DNA from: Dyadobacter sp. Leaf189
GTDB lineage: Bacteria; Bacteroidota; Bacteroidia; Cytophagales; Spirosomataceae
DNA: 64,000 nucleotides
Reading direction: 5' to 3'
Assembly (NCBI RefSeq): GCF_001424405.1
Contig: NZ_LMPS01000001.1
Coordinates: 1,299,999-1,363,998 of the forward strand
The translations under genes were made by a program, and so were the position numbers. This document shows, in pieces, positions 1 to 9,005 of this stretch; within the stretch, counting starts at the first letter, position 1, and every line of letters begins with the position of its first letter. The notes under the pieces are model-generated. The model made no database searches. It saw only the letters and a list, made by a program, of their open reading frames with translations, and was not told the origin of the DNA.

Positions 1-2
1 AA

Positions 3-161
3 CTGGGAAGTCACAGCTATATGAAAAACAAAAAGCTGGTTTCAGTAATTATCAATTACCGTAACCAGCATGGAAGCTTTAAAAACAGCGCCGATCTGCG
101 CAATGTAAAAATACTTGACGAGGAGCAACTGCGGAAAATAGAGCCTTACCTCGACTACTGA
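3..161 (+). CDS. Helix-hairpin-helix (ComEA-like) protein, C-terminal fragment
   Basis: The gene runs in from the left edge, so only about 52 C-terminal codons are visible, ending in TGA. The reading frame shows a basic helix, the stretch IINYRNQHGSF, then KNSADLRNVKILDEEQLRKI and the end EPYLDY. This is the layout of a ComEA/HhH repeat, a non-specific DNA- or protein-binding fold found in ComEA, GspK-like and other secreted or DNA-associated proteins. The rest of the protein, and so its role, cannot be judged here. It converges with the LOG-family gene only 4 bp away. Confidence 0.7.
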   Translation: MGSHSYMKNKKLVSVIINYRNQHGSFKNSADLRNVKILDEEQLRKIEPYLDY

Positions 162-165
162 ACCA

Positions 166-945
166 TTAAAAGTTAGGTTTCAGCAGGTATTTGGAATAGA
201 ATGTATCGATCACCTTCACAGCCTCGTCGGGTGTATCTACAACGCTGATCAGTTTCAGATCTTCCGCATTGATATTCCGCTCCGTGAGCATTGTGCCTTT
301 GATCCAGTCCAGCAGCCCGGTCCAGTAAGAACTTCCAACCAGCACGATCGGGAAGCGGCCGATTTTCTTGGTTTGGATCAGGGTTAATGCTTCAAAAAGC
401 TCATCCAGCGTACCAAAACCGCCCGGCATCACTACAAAACCTTGTGAGTATTTGACAAACATTACTTTCCTCACAAAGAAGAAGTCGAAGTTGATGCTCT
501 TGTCATGGTCAATGTAAATGTTGCTGTGCTGTTCAAAAGGCAATTTAATATTGAGCCCGACAGACTTACCGCCTTGCTCGGATGCGCCTTTGTTACCCGC
601 TTCCATGATACCCGGCCCACCACCGGTGATCACCCCGTACCCGTGCCTTACCAGCTTTGCAGCGATTTCCTCAGCTGTTTTGTAATGCGGGTTATCTGGC
701 AATGTCCTCGCCGAACCGAAAAGGGAAACGCAGGGGCCGATCTTGGCCAGTTTGTCAAACCCTTCCACAAACTCGGCCATTACTTTAAATATAACCCACG
801 AATCGGCACTTTTTATTTCATTCCAGTTCCTGTCTTCAAATGCTTCCTTGATCCTTTTTTCATCTTCGGGCACTGCCGGATTAAGAAGGGAAACGTCAAC
901 CAACTCTGCATTGGTTGGTTTTGTTTGTTCACTCATATCACTCAT
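166..945 (-). CDS. LOG-family (TIGR00730) nucleotide phosphoribohydrolase
   Basis: 259 residues. The Rossmann-type fold carries both signatures of the lysine-decarboxylase-like/LOG family: GGGPGIMEA at residues 108-116 and PGGFGTLDE at 174-182. Proven members hydrolyse nucleotide 5'-monophosphates (cytokinin ribotides in LOG, AMP or IMP in other bacteria) to base plus ribose 5-phosphate; old 'lysine decarboxylase' labels are wrong. The N-terminal 65 residues are longer than in the shortest LOGs and fit the bacterial long form. A second in-frame ATG three codons in (MSEQTK) is an equally good start. The true substrate cannot be read from sequence. rpiB starts divergently about 120 bp away; a shared ribose 5-phosphate theme is only suggestive. 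Confidence 0.85.
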   Translation of the reverse strand: MSDMSEQTKPTNAELVDVSLLNPAVPEDEKRIKEAFEDRNWNEIKSADSWVIFKVMAEFVEGFDKLAKIGPCVSLFGSARTLPDNPHYKTAEEIAAKLVRHGYGVITGGGPGIMEAGNKGASEQGGKSVGLNIKLPFEQHSNIYIDHDKSINFDFFFVRKVMFVKYSQGFVVMPGGFGTLDELFEALTLIQTKKIGRFPIVLVGSSYWTGLLDWIKGTMLTERNINAEDLKLISVVDTPDEAVKVIDTFYSKYLLKPNF

Positions 946-982
946 ATTCTAAACTCCATTTAATTGTTAAACCATATAATGG

Positions 983-990
983 TATTTTTG
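983..990 (+). promoter_or_regulatory. Candidate -7 promoter element for rpiB
   Basis: TATTTTTG fits the Bacteroidota TAnnTTTG consensus and lies about 80 bp before the rpiB ATG. A TTG at 964-966 could be the -33 element, but the 16-nt spacer is shorter than the usual 17-20, so the call is tentative. Confidence 0.4.
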
Positions 991-1068
991 TATTACAAGC
1001 GTGCCTTGGAGCCGCTCGCTATTCACCCGACCGTCTGCAAAAGACGGGCCTTAATTAACAGAAAAGTA

Positions 1069-1500
1069 ATGAGAAAAATTGCTATTGGTTCAGATCACGC
1101 CGGATTTCCATACAAAGAACCGATCATTGAATGGCTGACTGCAAATGGTTTCGAAACCAAGGATTTCGGGACTTACAGCCCTGACTCTGCAGACTATGCA
1201 GATTTCGCACATCCTGTTGCCAGTGCTGTTGAAAGCGGCGAGTTTGAAAAAGGGGTTTTACTATGCGGAAGCGGCCAGGGGGTTTGCATTACTGCCAATA
1301 AACACCAGGGAATCCGCGCTGCATTGGTGTGGGATACTCCGCTGGCAGCATTGACGAGGCAGCACAATGATTCCAATGTAATCTGCTTTCCGGTACGTTT
1401 TATGGAGCTGGAAACCGCATTGGCGAGCCTGGAAGCTTTCCTGGCTACCGAATTTGAAGGCGGCCGTCACCAGACGCGGGTTAATAAAATCGCTTGCTAG
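1069..1500 (+). CDS. rpiB: Ribose 5-phosphate isomerase B
   Basis: 143 residues from the ATG that opens MRKIAIGSDHAGF; the frame is open further upstream, but this start gives the normal family length. RpiB interconverts ribose 5-phosphate and ribulose 5-phosphate in the non-oxidative pentose phosphate pathway in the cytosol. Diagnostic parts are the N-terminal GSDHAG, the catalytic-cysteine segment LLCGSGQGV, and the NKHQGIRAA and RQHNDSNV segments that bind the sugar phosphate. The stop overlaps the convergent downstream gene by 4 bp (ctag), leaving no room for a conventional terminator. Confidence 0.95.
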   Translation: MRKIAIGSDHAGFPYKEPIIEWLTANGFETKDFGTYSPDSADYADFAHPVASAVESGEFEKGVLLCGSGQGVCITANKHQGIRAALVWDTPLAALTRQHNDSNVICFPVRFMELETALASLEAFLATEFEGGRHQTRVNKIAC

Positions 1501-2909
1501 TTGGTGCGTTCGTAAATGCCTTTCCAGGGGCTCAGCTTATACTGCTTCTGTAATGCCGGAACTCTGCTGAGCAGTTTCGGCATTAAATTCACTTTGTCGA
1601 TCACGTAATCCGGCGGGTCCTTTTTGAAATTATCATAAACATGGATCACGCTGTCGAAGTTATCCAGGCTTCGCAAATCGTAGCTCGCCAATTCCCAGTT
1701 CAGGTAGGGTGTGGCGGTGTAGTTATCGATATACTCTCCTGAGTGACTTCCCAAAACAAGAATGCGTTTCCCGGTAATCTGTTCAGGCAGGTTAGCCGGC
1801 TTGGTGCGCAGGTTTTCCAGTCTTCCCATTGAAATACCCGGAATAATTCCCCGTAGTCCCTGGTACTGAATCAAAATAATCACCGCACCCATTAAGGTGA
1901 ATTGCAGCTCGTCGGCCCAGCTGTTTTTCTTGAAACTCTGAAAATAATGGGTAGCAAAGAATGCAGCTGGCGGAATGAAGATCACAAACTGCATAGGAGC
2001 CAGAAACTGCATGAGCGGAATTGTAAATACCGCGACAATGAACCACAGCGCCATTACCTGCTGAATGCGGGTTTGATAGTTGACAAACCTAAGCGTGGTG
2101 AATATCCGCATAAAGCCCATGATCCCGAAACCAAGCGGCAGCAAGAGTGAAGCAAGCAGCGACGAGAAATCGTTGAGGTTATATTGTTTTACCTGAAACA
2201 CCGAAGTAAGCAGGTTCCTGTTCAAGCTTTCAATGCCGTTGTTCAGATAGAAAAAGAGCACGACCATTAACAATGGAAACAGGGAGCCGAAAAGACCCAG
2301 TAAGTGGTGTCGGATCGTGGAGCCCGTGTAGAACAGCAGCGCCAGAAACGCCCAGATTACAAACAGAGATGCAGGCAGATAAAACAAGGTCGCGATCCCG
2401 ATATAGAGCCCCATTTCAAAAACCTGCGTAGTAACCTCCCGCCTTACCAGCATTTTGACGATCGACCCGAATGCAAAAAGCAGGAATGTGTTGGCCATCA
2501 ACATGGGTGAAAGTGTACCCATATCAAAGGAGATGTTGAGGAAAAGGGTGTAGAGCGCCCCGGGCAGGAATGTGCGTTCGGGGAATACTTCCCGCGAATG
2601 GATGACATAGTTAAAATACAGGATCTGGACAATGGATACCGTCATCGCGGCGATCTGATAAACCCATTGCGTGCGGCCGAAGAGGCTGTCGATCAGCCAG
2701 TATGTTAAGCCCGAGAATGGGCTTACATTGTCCCACACATCCCGGTAAAGCATGAAGCCGCGGCCCATTTGTTCACCCACGAGCATCCAGCTCAGTTCAG
2801 GGATCAGCAGGGGTGCGCCACCCAGGAAAAAGGGGAGGCGGAGCAGCAGGAAGAATACTACCAGGCTGATGGTCTGATACCTTGCATTGACTCGGAAAAA
2901 ACTAAGCAA
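1497..2909 (-). CDS. Multi-pass membrane protein, GT-C/DUF6427-like
   Basis: 470 residues with about 10-11 hydrophobic segments and a soluble C-terminal tail of roughly 90 residues. Near residue 55 the sequence LYRDVWDNVSPFS resembles the first-loop motif of GT-C glycosyltransferases of the ArnT/PMT type, which use polyprenyl-phosphate sugars outside the membrane; the aspartates are the expected acidic residues. Overall size and hydrophobicity also suit the Bacteroidota DUF6427 family, which has no known function. I infer an envelope role, possibly glycan transfer, without proof. It overlaps the rpiB stop by 4 bp and diverges from rbfA across about 200 bp. Confidence 0.6.
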   Translation of the reverse strand: MLSFFRVNARYQTISLVVFFLLLRLPFFLGGAPLLIPELSWMLVGEQMGRGFMLYRDVWDNVSPFSGLTYWLIDSLFGRTQWVYQIAAMTVSIVQILYFNYVIHSREVFPERTFLPGALYTLFLNISFDMGTLSPMLMANTFLLFAFGSIVKMLVRREVTTQVFEMGLYIGIATLFYLPASLFVIWAFLALLFYTGSTIRHHLLGLFGSLFPLLMVVLFFYLNNGIESLNRNLLTSVFQVKQYNLNDFSSLLASLLLPLGFGIMGFMRIFTTLRFVNYQTRIQQVMALWFIVAVFTIPLMQFLAPMQFVIFIPPAAFFATHYFQSFKKNSWADELQFTLMGAVIILIQYQGLRGIIPGISMGRLENLRTKPANLPEQITGKRILVLGSHSGEYIDNYTATPYLNWELASYDLRSLDNFDSVIHVYDNFKKDPPDYVIDKVNLMPKLLSRVPALQKQYKLSPWKGIYERTN

Positions 2910-3115
2910 GTACGATGCGGATTATGTAGCTTACGGGAATAACTTTTACGAAATTACAACGCTGCATTCTACAAAAACAAAATAAGTGCGGATATTTGTG
3001 ATCATTGGAAAAACGTGGAAGGATGATTTAGGAATGTAGTTTACATTACCCTAACTTGAGAAGCAGACAGTCTGAGTACCGCAAACGCGACCCTTCTCCG
3101 ATAAAGAATTTACAC

Positions 3116-3499
3116 ATGGAATCGAAAAGACAACAAAAAGTAGGCAGGCAAATACAAAAAGATCTGGGCGAGATTTTTCAAAAAGACGCACAGCATTTGA
3201 TCAACGGATCGATTGTGACGATTACTGCAGTGAGAGTTACACCAGATCTGGGCATAGCAAGAGCCTACCTGAGCTTTTTACCGGATAATAAAAAGACCAT
3301 TTTACTGGAAACGATCAAGGAGAATACGCGCTTTATCCGCCAGAAGCTTGGCGAGCGTGTTCGCCACCAGCTGAGGATCGTACCGCACCTTCAATTTTAC
3401 ATGGATGACACAGCAGAATATGCGGCCAAAATGGAACTGCTGTTCTCCGATATTGTAATACCTCCTGCAGCGCCGGACGAGGAAGAAGAAACAAATTGA
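3116..3499 (+). CDS. rbfA: Ribosome-binding factor A
   Basis: 127 residues starting at MESKRQQKVGRQIQ; a 20-codon in-frame extension upstream is unlikely to be translated, because family members begin at this point. RbfA is a single KH-fold protein that binds the 30S subunit and helps mature the 5' end of 16S rRNA, with a role in cold adaptation. The sequence shows the RQIQKDLGEIF helix, the VTITAVRVTPDLG strand region and the conserved IVPHLQFYMDDTAEYA end. It sits 16 bp before a LolC/E-like permease gene, so the two are probably co-transcribed, as is common in this phylum. Confidence 0.93.
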   Translation: MESKRQQKVGRQIQKDLGEIFQKDAQHLINGSIVTITAVRVTPDLGIARAYLSFLPDNKKTILLETIKENTRFIRQKLGERVRHQLRIVPHLQFYMDDTAEYAAKMELLFSDIVIPPAAPDEEEETN

Positions 3500-3515
3500 T
3501 TCAATCCTCCCGGTC

Positions 3516-4742
3516 ATGGATCTTTCTTACCGAATTGCCGTTCGCTATTTTTTCTCGCGCAACAAAAGAAGTTTTATCAGCCTGATTGCCCGGATTGCGA
3601 TGGCCGGCGTGGCTGTCGGAACAATGGCAATGGTGGTGGTACTCTCTGTCTTTAATGGAATGGAGGATCTTAACCGGAAAATCTTCAAGACTTTTGATTC
3701 TGACATCAAAATAGCACCGGCGGCCGGAAAGCGGTTTACGATTACGCCTGCCATGCTCACCAGCATTAAAAAGGTGAATGGAGTGAGTGTGATCACCGAA
3801 GTGATTGAGGACAATGCGCTGGCAAGGTACGGTCATCAGCAGACTATTGTTCGTCTAAAAGGAGTAGACCGCACTTTTGAGCAGCAGGAAAGACTTGATA
3901 CGGCGATGATCGAAGGTTCTCTAACATTGCGCGGCACAAATGGAACTCCGTATGCGATCGTATCAGAAGGTATCCGCAATGCATTGTCTATTTCGCTGGA
4001 AGACATTCTTACACCCCTCGAATTCCTATATCCCAGAACAAGTACAAAGGCACTGAACCTCACCTCGCCGGAAGCTTTCAATCAGTTGGCGTTGAGGCCG
4101 GGTGGCGTATTTTTTATAGAAACCCGCTACGACGATTACGTGATCGCGCCGGTGGACCTGGTCGATTCGCTGATGCAATACCGGGGTGACAGGTCGGCGA
4201 TCGAGATCAATGTAAGTCCGGGATTTCGTGAACAGGCAGTGAGCGCGCAGCTTGCGAGTGTGTTGGGCAAGGATTTTGTGGTAAAAGACCGGGATTCCCT
4301 GAATGCTGATTTGCTGCGTGCGATCAAAATGGAAAAGCTTTTTGTGGCTGTTACCCTGTCCCTGATTATTTTAGTTGCCGCAATCAATATTTTCTTTTCA
4401 TTGAGTATGCTGGCAATCGAGAAGAAAAAGGATATATCCATGTTGTATGCACTTGGCGCGACGCCTTCGCTGATCAGGAAGATTTTTCTGACAGAAGGTG
4501 CCATCGTAGCGCTTTCCGGAGCAATATTCGGCTTAGTCGGAGGTGTCCTGATTTGCTGGTTACAGATTAAATACGGCTTTGTTTCAATGGGAATGACTAC
4601 TTCACTGGTGGATGCATACCCGGTCAAATTAATATGGGAAGATATACTCTATACAGGCATTGTTGTCGTTATGATTACCATGATAGTCTCTTACATACCA
4701 GCCCGGCGCGCAGCCGAGGCGGGCGCTATTTTGCGCGTTTAA
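3516..4742 (+). CDS. LolC/E-like FtsX-family ABC permease
   Basis: 408 residues. One N-terminal membrane helix (about residues 20-45) is followed by a large extracytoplasmic MacB-PCD domain and three C-terminal helices (about 275-400). This is the LolC/LolE topology of permeases that extract lipoproteins from the inner membrane together with the ATPase LolD. The segment AIEKKKDISMLYALGAT is the cytoplasmic coupling region typical of FtsX permeases. It follows rbfA closely and precedes the M1 peptidase gene by 77 bp. No ATPase gene is adjacent. The lipoprotein substrate is inferred from the family. Confidence 0.85.
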   Translation: MDLSYRIAVRYFFSRNKRSFISLIARIAMAGVAVGTMAMVVVLSVFNGMEDLNRKIFKTFDSDIKIAPAAGKRFTITPAMLTSIKKVNGVSVITEVIEDNALARYGHQQTIVRLKGVDRTFEQQERLDTAMIEGSLTLRGTNGTPYAIVSEGIRNALSISLEDILTPLEFLYPRTSTKALNLTSPEAFNQLALRPGGVFFIETRYDDYVIAPVDLVDSLMQYRGDRSAIEINVSPGFREQAVSAQLASVLGKDFVVKDRDSLNADLLRAIKMEKLFVAVTLSLIILVAAINIFFSLSMLAIEKKKDISMLYALGATPSLIRKIFLTEGAIVALSGAIFGLVGGVLICWLQIKYGFVSMGMTTSLVDAYPVKLIWEDILYTGIVVVMITMIVSYIPARRAAEAGAILRV

Positions 4743-4819
4743 GTACTTCCGAGAACAGAAAACGACTTATTAAATTCGATAATTTGAATCACTCCCCAGC
4801 TAACAATTCGAAAGCAGAT

Positions 4820-7417
4820 ATGACCGGTCGCAATACCTTACTTTTGAGCCGACTAATCGCTACAATCTTTGCATTCAATTTACTTTTGACCTCCGTCTCG
4901 GCCGCTCCTGATAACCGGGTTCCGGCTGATACAGTTTACCGGAGAAATCCCGGTTCTATCACTAAAAAAGGTCCTTACCGCCCTGAACGTACCAAAAAGA
5001 GCGATATCATTTACACGCGCCTTGACGTACAGTTTGACTGGGTCAAGCAGCAGGTACCTGCCTCGGCTGTAATCGCATTCAAGTCACACTTCCATCCCCA
5101 GAATACATTGGAACTGGATGCAAAAGGTTTTGATATCAAAGGCGTATCAATGCTGGACACTGTCGGAGATTATGGCGCACTTACTACGGAGGAAATTGCC
5201 GGAAAGGTGATCAAAAAGCTGAATTTTACTTATGAGGATAAACGAAAGCTGATCATCAAGCTTGATAAGAACTACACACGAAATGACACGCTGCTTGTTA
5301 AAATCGACTACGTAGCCAAACCAAACGATCTGCCTAGAAACAAGCCCGACGATAGTCAGACCGATAAGGGATTGTACTTCATCAATGCAGACGGGCTGGA
5401 CGAGGGCAAGCCGCGGCAAATTTGGACGCAGGGAGAAACCGAGGGCAGCTCCTGCTGGTTCCCGACTATCGACGCGCCAAATCAGAAATTCACCCACGAT
5501 TTTTACATTACTGTAGACAGTACCTTTAAGACACTGTCGAATGGACTGCTGATCGGGCAGAGCGAAGGTAAAAAGGGAACACGGACAGATCACTGGAAAC
5601 AGTCCATTCCCCACGCGCCATACCTCGCTATGATGGCAGTAGGCGACTTCGTGGTTGCCAAGGATATGATGCCCAACGGGCTTGAATTAAGTTATTACGT
5701 AGAGCCCAAGTACGGAAAGGATGCACATGCGATCTTCGGCCGCACTCCTGAAATGATGGGTTTCTTTTCCAATATATTCGGCGTTGAGTATCCCTGGGAA
5801 AAATACGCGCAGATAGCAGTGCGCGATTTTGTGGCGGGAGCGATGGAAAATACAACGGCTACCGTACATGAAGAAGGTGTGCAAAATGATACGCGTTCGC
5901 TGGTGGACGGGAATTCGGATGCGGTAATTGCCCACGAGCTGGCGCATCACTGGTTTGGCGATTATGTAACCTGTGAGGAATGGGGCCAACTTCCTTTAAA
6001 TGAATCTTTTGCCAATTATTCCGAATACCTGTGGAGCGAGTATAACGACGGGAAGTATGAAGCTGACTGGGGTAACTTACAGGAAATGAAGAGTTACATG
6101 CTTGAATCAGAGACCAAGCAGGTGCCAATGATCCGCTATTTTTATAAGGATCGTGAGAATATGTTTGACAGCCACTCTTATGCAAAGGGCGGGCGCATTT
6201 TACATATGCTGCGGTCGTATGTGGGCGACGATGCTTTTTTTGCTTCCCTGAAATACTATCTGCGTAAAAATGCATTGGGAACAGTTGAAATTGATGATCT
6301 GAGAACTGCATTTGAAAAAGTGACCGGTGAAGATCTCAACTGGTTTTTCGACCAGTGGTTCCACCGTCCGGGGCACCCTAACCTGAAAATACAGCAGGAA
6401 TATATGGCCAATACAGGCAAGGTGGTATTGAAGGTGAAACAGGCTCAGGATACACTTGCGACTACTGTTTACCGGCTTCCGCTCAAAGTGGATGTGTGGG
6501 TGAGCGGTAAAAAAAACCAGTATAATGTGGTGATTGACAAAGTAAGCCAAACCCTGGAATTCCCTGCTGCCAAAAAGCCTGATCTGGTTGTATTTGATGC
6601 AGACGCGCAGCTGCTAGCTGTAATCGAGCATGAGAAAAACCGTCCTGAAATGCAGTTTCAGTATTTGAATGCAGATCGCTTTCTGCATAAGTATGATGCG
6701 TTGTCTCAACTGGAAGGCGCGCTCTCCGACACAACGGTGAAGAATATACTCGAGAAGGCAATGGGAGACCCGTTCTGGAAATTCCGTCAAATGGCGGTGA
6801 GTAATTTCGCCGAATATGCAGGCGCTGGTTTCGCCGACATTGAAACTAAAATTCAGAGCCTGGCCCGCAAGGATCCGCATCCGCAGGTTCGCTCCGAAGC
6901 GATTATTACTCTGGCTTCGTTTGGCGATAATAACAGTGATTCGATTTTTAAGGAGGCGCTTAGCGACAGTTCCTATCTGGTGGTATCCGTTGCGATTGAA
7001 AAATACCTGATGTCACAGCCGAATGATGCCAACGAGATAGCTGCCCAGTTTGAAAACTCACCCAACGACGCGATCGTGACGTCGGTTGCTAACTACTACG
7101 CAGGTCTAGCTCAGCCGGAGCGGTTTGACTGGTTCCTTGAAAAAATGCGGGCGATGAAGCCTACTGAGAAGTATAACTTCCTGCAGGTGTTTGGGAAATA
7201 CCTCATTAAGTCAAAGCAGGATATTCAACGGAAAAGCATTCCGGTACTTGAAGGTCTGGCGCGGGACAATTCCTCTTATTTTGTCAGATTCGGCGCATTC
7301 CAGGCACTAGGGCTTCTGACGGACATTCAGGGTGTCACCGCACTCAGAAAAGATATCCGTGCGAAAGAAACCGAGCCAAAGCTTAAAGAAATGTACGCAC
7401 AGTTCGGAGATCTTTAA
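4820..7417 (+). CDS. M1-family zinc aminopeptidase with HEAT-like C-terminus
   Basis: 865 residues from MTGRNTLLLS. The frame is open upstream inside the permease gene, but only this start gives a signal peptide, cleaved near SVSAAPDN. The protein should be exported. The aminopeptidase motif GAMEN is at 340-344 and the zinc site HELAH at 372-376, with the second glutamate 19 residues further in NESF (E395), all intact. The last 250 residues are helical and repeat-like, resembling the ERAP/HEAT part of the family. It probably trims peptides in the periplasm. The stop lies 9 bp from the convergent lacI-type gene. Confidence 0.93.
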   Translation: MTGRNTLLLSRLIATIFAFNLLLTSVSAAPDNRVPADTVYRRNPGSITKKGPYRPERTKKSDIIYTRLDVQFDWVKQQVPASAVIAFKSHFHPQNTLELDAKGFDIKGVSMLDTVGDYGALTTEEIAGKVIKKLNFTYEDKRKLIIKLDKNYTRNDTLLVKIDYVAKPNDLPRNKPDDSQTDKGLYFINADGLDEGKPRQIWTQGETEGSSCWFPTIDAPNQKFTHDFYITVDSTFKTLSNGLLIGQSEGKKGTRTDHWKQSIPHAPYLAMMAVGDFVVAKDMMPNGLELSYYVEPKYGKDAHAIFGRTPEMMGFFSNIFGVEYPWEKYAQIAVRDFVAGAMENTTATVHEEGVQNDTRSLVDGNSDAVIAHELAHHWFGDYVTCEEWGQLPLNESFANYSEYLWSEYNDGKYEADWGNLQEMKSYMLESETKQVPMIRYFYKDRENMFDSHSYAKGGRILHMLRSYVGDDAFFASLKYYLRKNALGTVEIDDLRTAFEKVTGEDLNWFFDQWFHRPGHPNLKIQQEYMANTGKVVLKVKQAQDTLATTVYRLPLKVDVWVSGKKNQYNVVIDKVSQTLEFPAAKKPDLVVFDADAQLLAVIEHEKNRPEMQFQYLNADRFLHKYDALSQLEGALSDTTVKNILEKAMGDPFWKFRQMAVSNFAEYAGAGFADIETKIQSLARKDPHPQVRSEAIITLASFGDNNSDSIFKEALSDSSYLVVSVAIEKYLMSQPNDANEIAAQFENSPNDAIVTSVANYYAGLAQPERFDWFLEKMRAMKPTEKYNFLQVFGKYLIKSKQDIQRKSIPVLEGLARDNSSYFVRFGAFQALGLLTDIQGVTALRKDIRAKETEPKLKEMYAQFGDL

Positions 7418-7426
7418 CAAATCTCG

Positions 7427-8491
7427 TCACTGCGGATCGAGGTAGTAATCCAGATTTTCCTTCGTGATAATATCGAGCGGAAGGAATTTAATGGGTGCTA
7501 CCTCTTTTTTAAATACGAGGTGATTAGCCAGCTGGTGTATTCCCCAGTATCCCTGACCAAGCGGATTTTGGTTGATAAGGAAATGGATCACCTCTTTGTT
7601 GAGATAATCGAGGTTCGCTTCCACCAGGTCGTATCCTACCAGCTTGATGTCTTTCAGGCTGTTCTTTTCCAGGTAAGCCGCTACTTCAAAGGCTTTGGAA
7701 TTAGTAACGTAAATCGCCTTCAAATCCGGGTTTTTGCTTCTGATCGCGTCAAGCTCACGGTCAGGACCTTCTTCATCTGAAAAATGAACTTCCCTGCTGA
7801 TTACCTCAAAGCTTCTTCCATTCCCGAGACTTTTGAAATAATCTTTAAAACCTTCCTCTTTGGTGATCAGGTGAGCTGAGTTGGATATGTCTTCATTGAT
7901 ATGCGCAATCAGGATACTGCCGGAAGATTGCAATCCGAAACTCAGGATTTTGGCTGCCAGCGAACCACTCCGGTAGGAATCCTGCCCGATATAACACAGC
8001 GGATTAACGTGCTCGATCTGCGTATTGAAGAGCACATACGGAATGTTCATGTCTGCCCACTCCTTGAAAAACGGTAGTACCTCCTTGTAAAACACCGGTG
8101 CAATCAGCAGCCCGTCGGGTTTCTCGGCAGTTACCTCCTGCGCGCGCTCGATAAAAGATTGATCGTCGTGCGGATCGAAAATGAATTGTGTAATGGACAA
8201 ACCGTATTGCCGGAGTTCCTTCTCTGCTTTCTCCAACCCCAGGCGTGGCGCCTGCCAGTAGGGGTCGAGTGCCGGATCAGGAACAAGTACTGCCAGATTA
8301 TAGGTACGCTGCGATTTAAGTGACTGCGCAATGAAGTTAGGTTCGTAGTTCAGCTCTTTGATAATGCTCAATATCCTTTCCCGTACATCGTCGGCAACCC
8401 TTCCGCGGTTGTGTAGTACACGGTCAACAGTCCCTTTGGAAGTTTGTGCACGCTCGGCTATATCTTTTATTCTTACGATTTTCTTTTTCAC
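7427..8491 (-). CDS. LacI-family transcriptional regulator
   Basis: 354 residues. The N-terminal helix-turn-helix (RIKDIAERAQTSKGTVDRVL, residues about 7-26) and hinge are followed by a periplasmic-binding-protein-like effector domain with YNLAVLVPD, PDGLLIAPV and KAIYVTNSK segments. This subgroup (close to PurR/rhizopine-type binders) usually represses sugar or polyol genes and is released by a small ligand. No catabolic operon lies next to it; the nearest sugar gene is the FGGY kinase 13 kb away, so the target is unknown. Its own promoter probably lies at 8528-8535, and palindromic sites upstream could be self-operators. Confidence 0.92.
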   Translation of the reverse strand: MKKKIVRIKDIAERAQTSKGTVDRVLHNRGRVADDVRERILSIIKELNYEPNFIAQSLKSQRTYNLAVLVPDPALDPYWQAPRLGLEKAEKELRQYGLSITQFIFDPHDDQSFIERAQEVTAEKPDGLLIAPVFYKEVLPFFKEWADMNIPYVLFNTQIEHVNPLCYIGQDSYRSGSLAAKILSFGLQSSGSILIAHINEDISNSAHLITKEEGFKDYFKSLGNGRSFEVISREVHFSDEEGPDRELDAIRSKNPDLKAIYVTNSKAFEVAAYLEKNSLKDIKLVGYDLVEANLDYLNKEVIHFLINQNPLGQGYWGIHQLANHLVFKKEVAPIKFLPLDIITKENLDYYLDPQ

Positions 8492-8527
8492 AATTTAATC
8501 AGAGGTAGTTAGCTTCTGTGAAGCATG

Positions 8528-8535
8528 CAAAAGTA
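8528..8535 (-). promoter_or_regulatory. -7 promoter element for the lacI-type gene
   Basis: On the minus strand this reads TACTTTTG, a perfect TAnnTTTG, 37 bp before the start codon. No clear TTG lies 19-20 nt upstream, so only the -7 half is supported. Confidence 0.5.
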
Positions 8536-8740
8536 GTAATTAACAGCACTTTCAGGAACAGGATCACTGGCTGATTGGCTGATTAATAATTACTTTTCGA
8601 ATCTTTTTTATAACAAAACAGGGAATGTGGAATTTACAAGCTAAATTTATGTGCTGGATCCAATTATGCAGTTGTCAAATCGTGTACGATAACGATGGTC
8701 ACTTTTTATTGCGTGTTCGTGCACTTTTTCACAATTTCGC

Positions 8741-8770
8741 TTTGTAAATCTAATTTTACGATTAATTTTG
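8741..8770 (+). promoter_or_regulatory. Consensus promoter with no annotated downstream gene
   Basis: TTTG (8741-8744), an 18-nt spacer, then TAATTTTG (8763-8770): a full match to the Bacteroidota primary-sigma promoter on the plus strand. Transcription would start near 8776 and run into an intergenic space that ends at a hairpin and a gene on the opposite strand. Confidence 0.6.
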
Positions 8771-8775
8771 TAATC

Positions 8776-9005
8776 AGTTAATCAAGTAGAAGATTATTCG
8801 TCATTTTCGAAGTTTAACATCTCTGATTAATGTCCATTCGAACAATACGTTTAAGAACTAAATAGCATTTGACGTTCCTTGCTCTTATACCTGAAATCCG
8901 CCTTTAACCTTTTCTATATTTCCTAAATTTTAATAATTCCTAAGTTTAAGACCCACTTATCCTAAATCCTGAGAAAGCGTAAGTCCGCCCGACTTGCGCT
9001 TTCTC
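8776..9005 (+). ncRNA. Candidate small RNA between consensus promoter and hairpin
   Basis: A transcript started by the promoter at 8741-8770 would be about 230 nt long and end at the hairpin 8971-9005. The only start-codon frame inside encodes 11 residues (MSIRTIRLRTK). The combination of a full promoter, no credible protein and a strong 3' stem suggests a small RNA, possibly regulatory. I do not recognise a family, and the hairpin lacks a U-tract on this strand, so it could instead serve only the opposite gene. Confidence 0.35.
8971..9005. terminator. 15-bp stem hairpin after the ferredoxin reductase gene
   Basis: GAGAAAGCGTAAGTC pairs with GACTTGCGCTTTCTC around a CGCCC loop (one T-G position). 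It lies 8 bp beyond the stop of the minus-strand reductase gene and could also end plus-strand transcripts from 8741-8770. Neither side has a long T-run, so it may work as a stabilising 3' structure. Confidence 0.6.

Noticed and set aside
505-963. 152-codon frame opposite the LOG-family gene
   Set aside because: Lies antisense within a gene with clear family motifs; its product shows no recognisable domain.
8830-8865. 11-codon ORF MSIRTIRLRTK behind the orphan promoter
   Set aside because: Too short to support as a gene; could be a leader peptide, but nothing it would control lies downstream on that strand.
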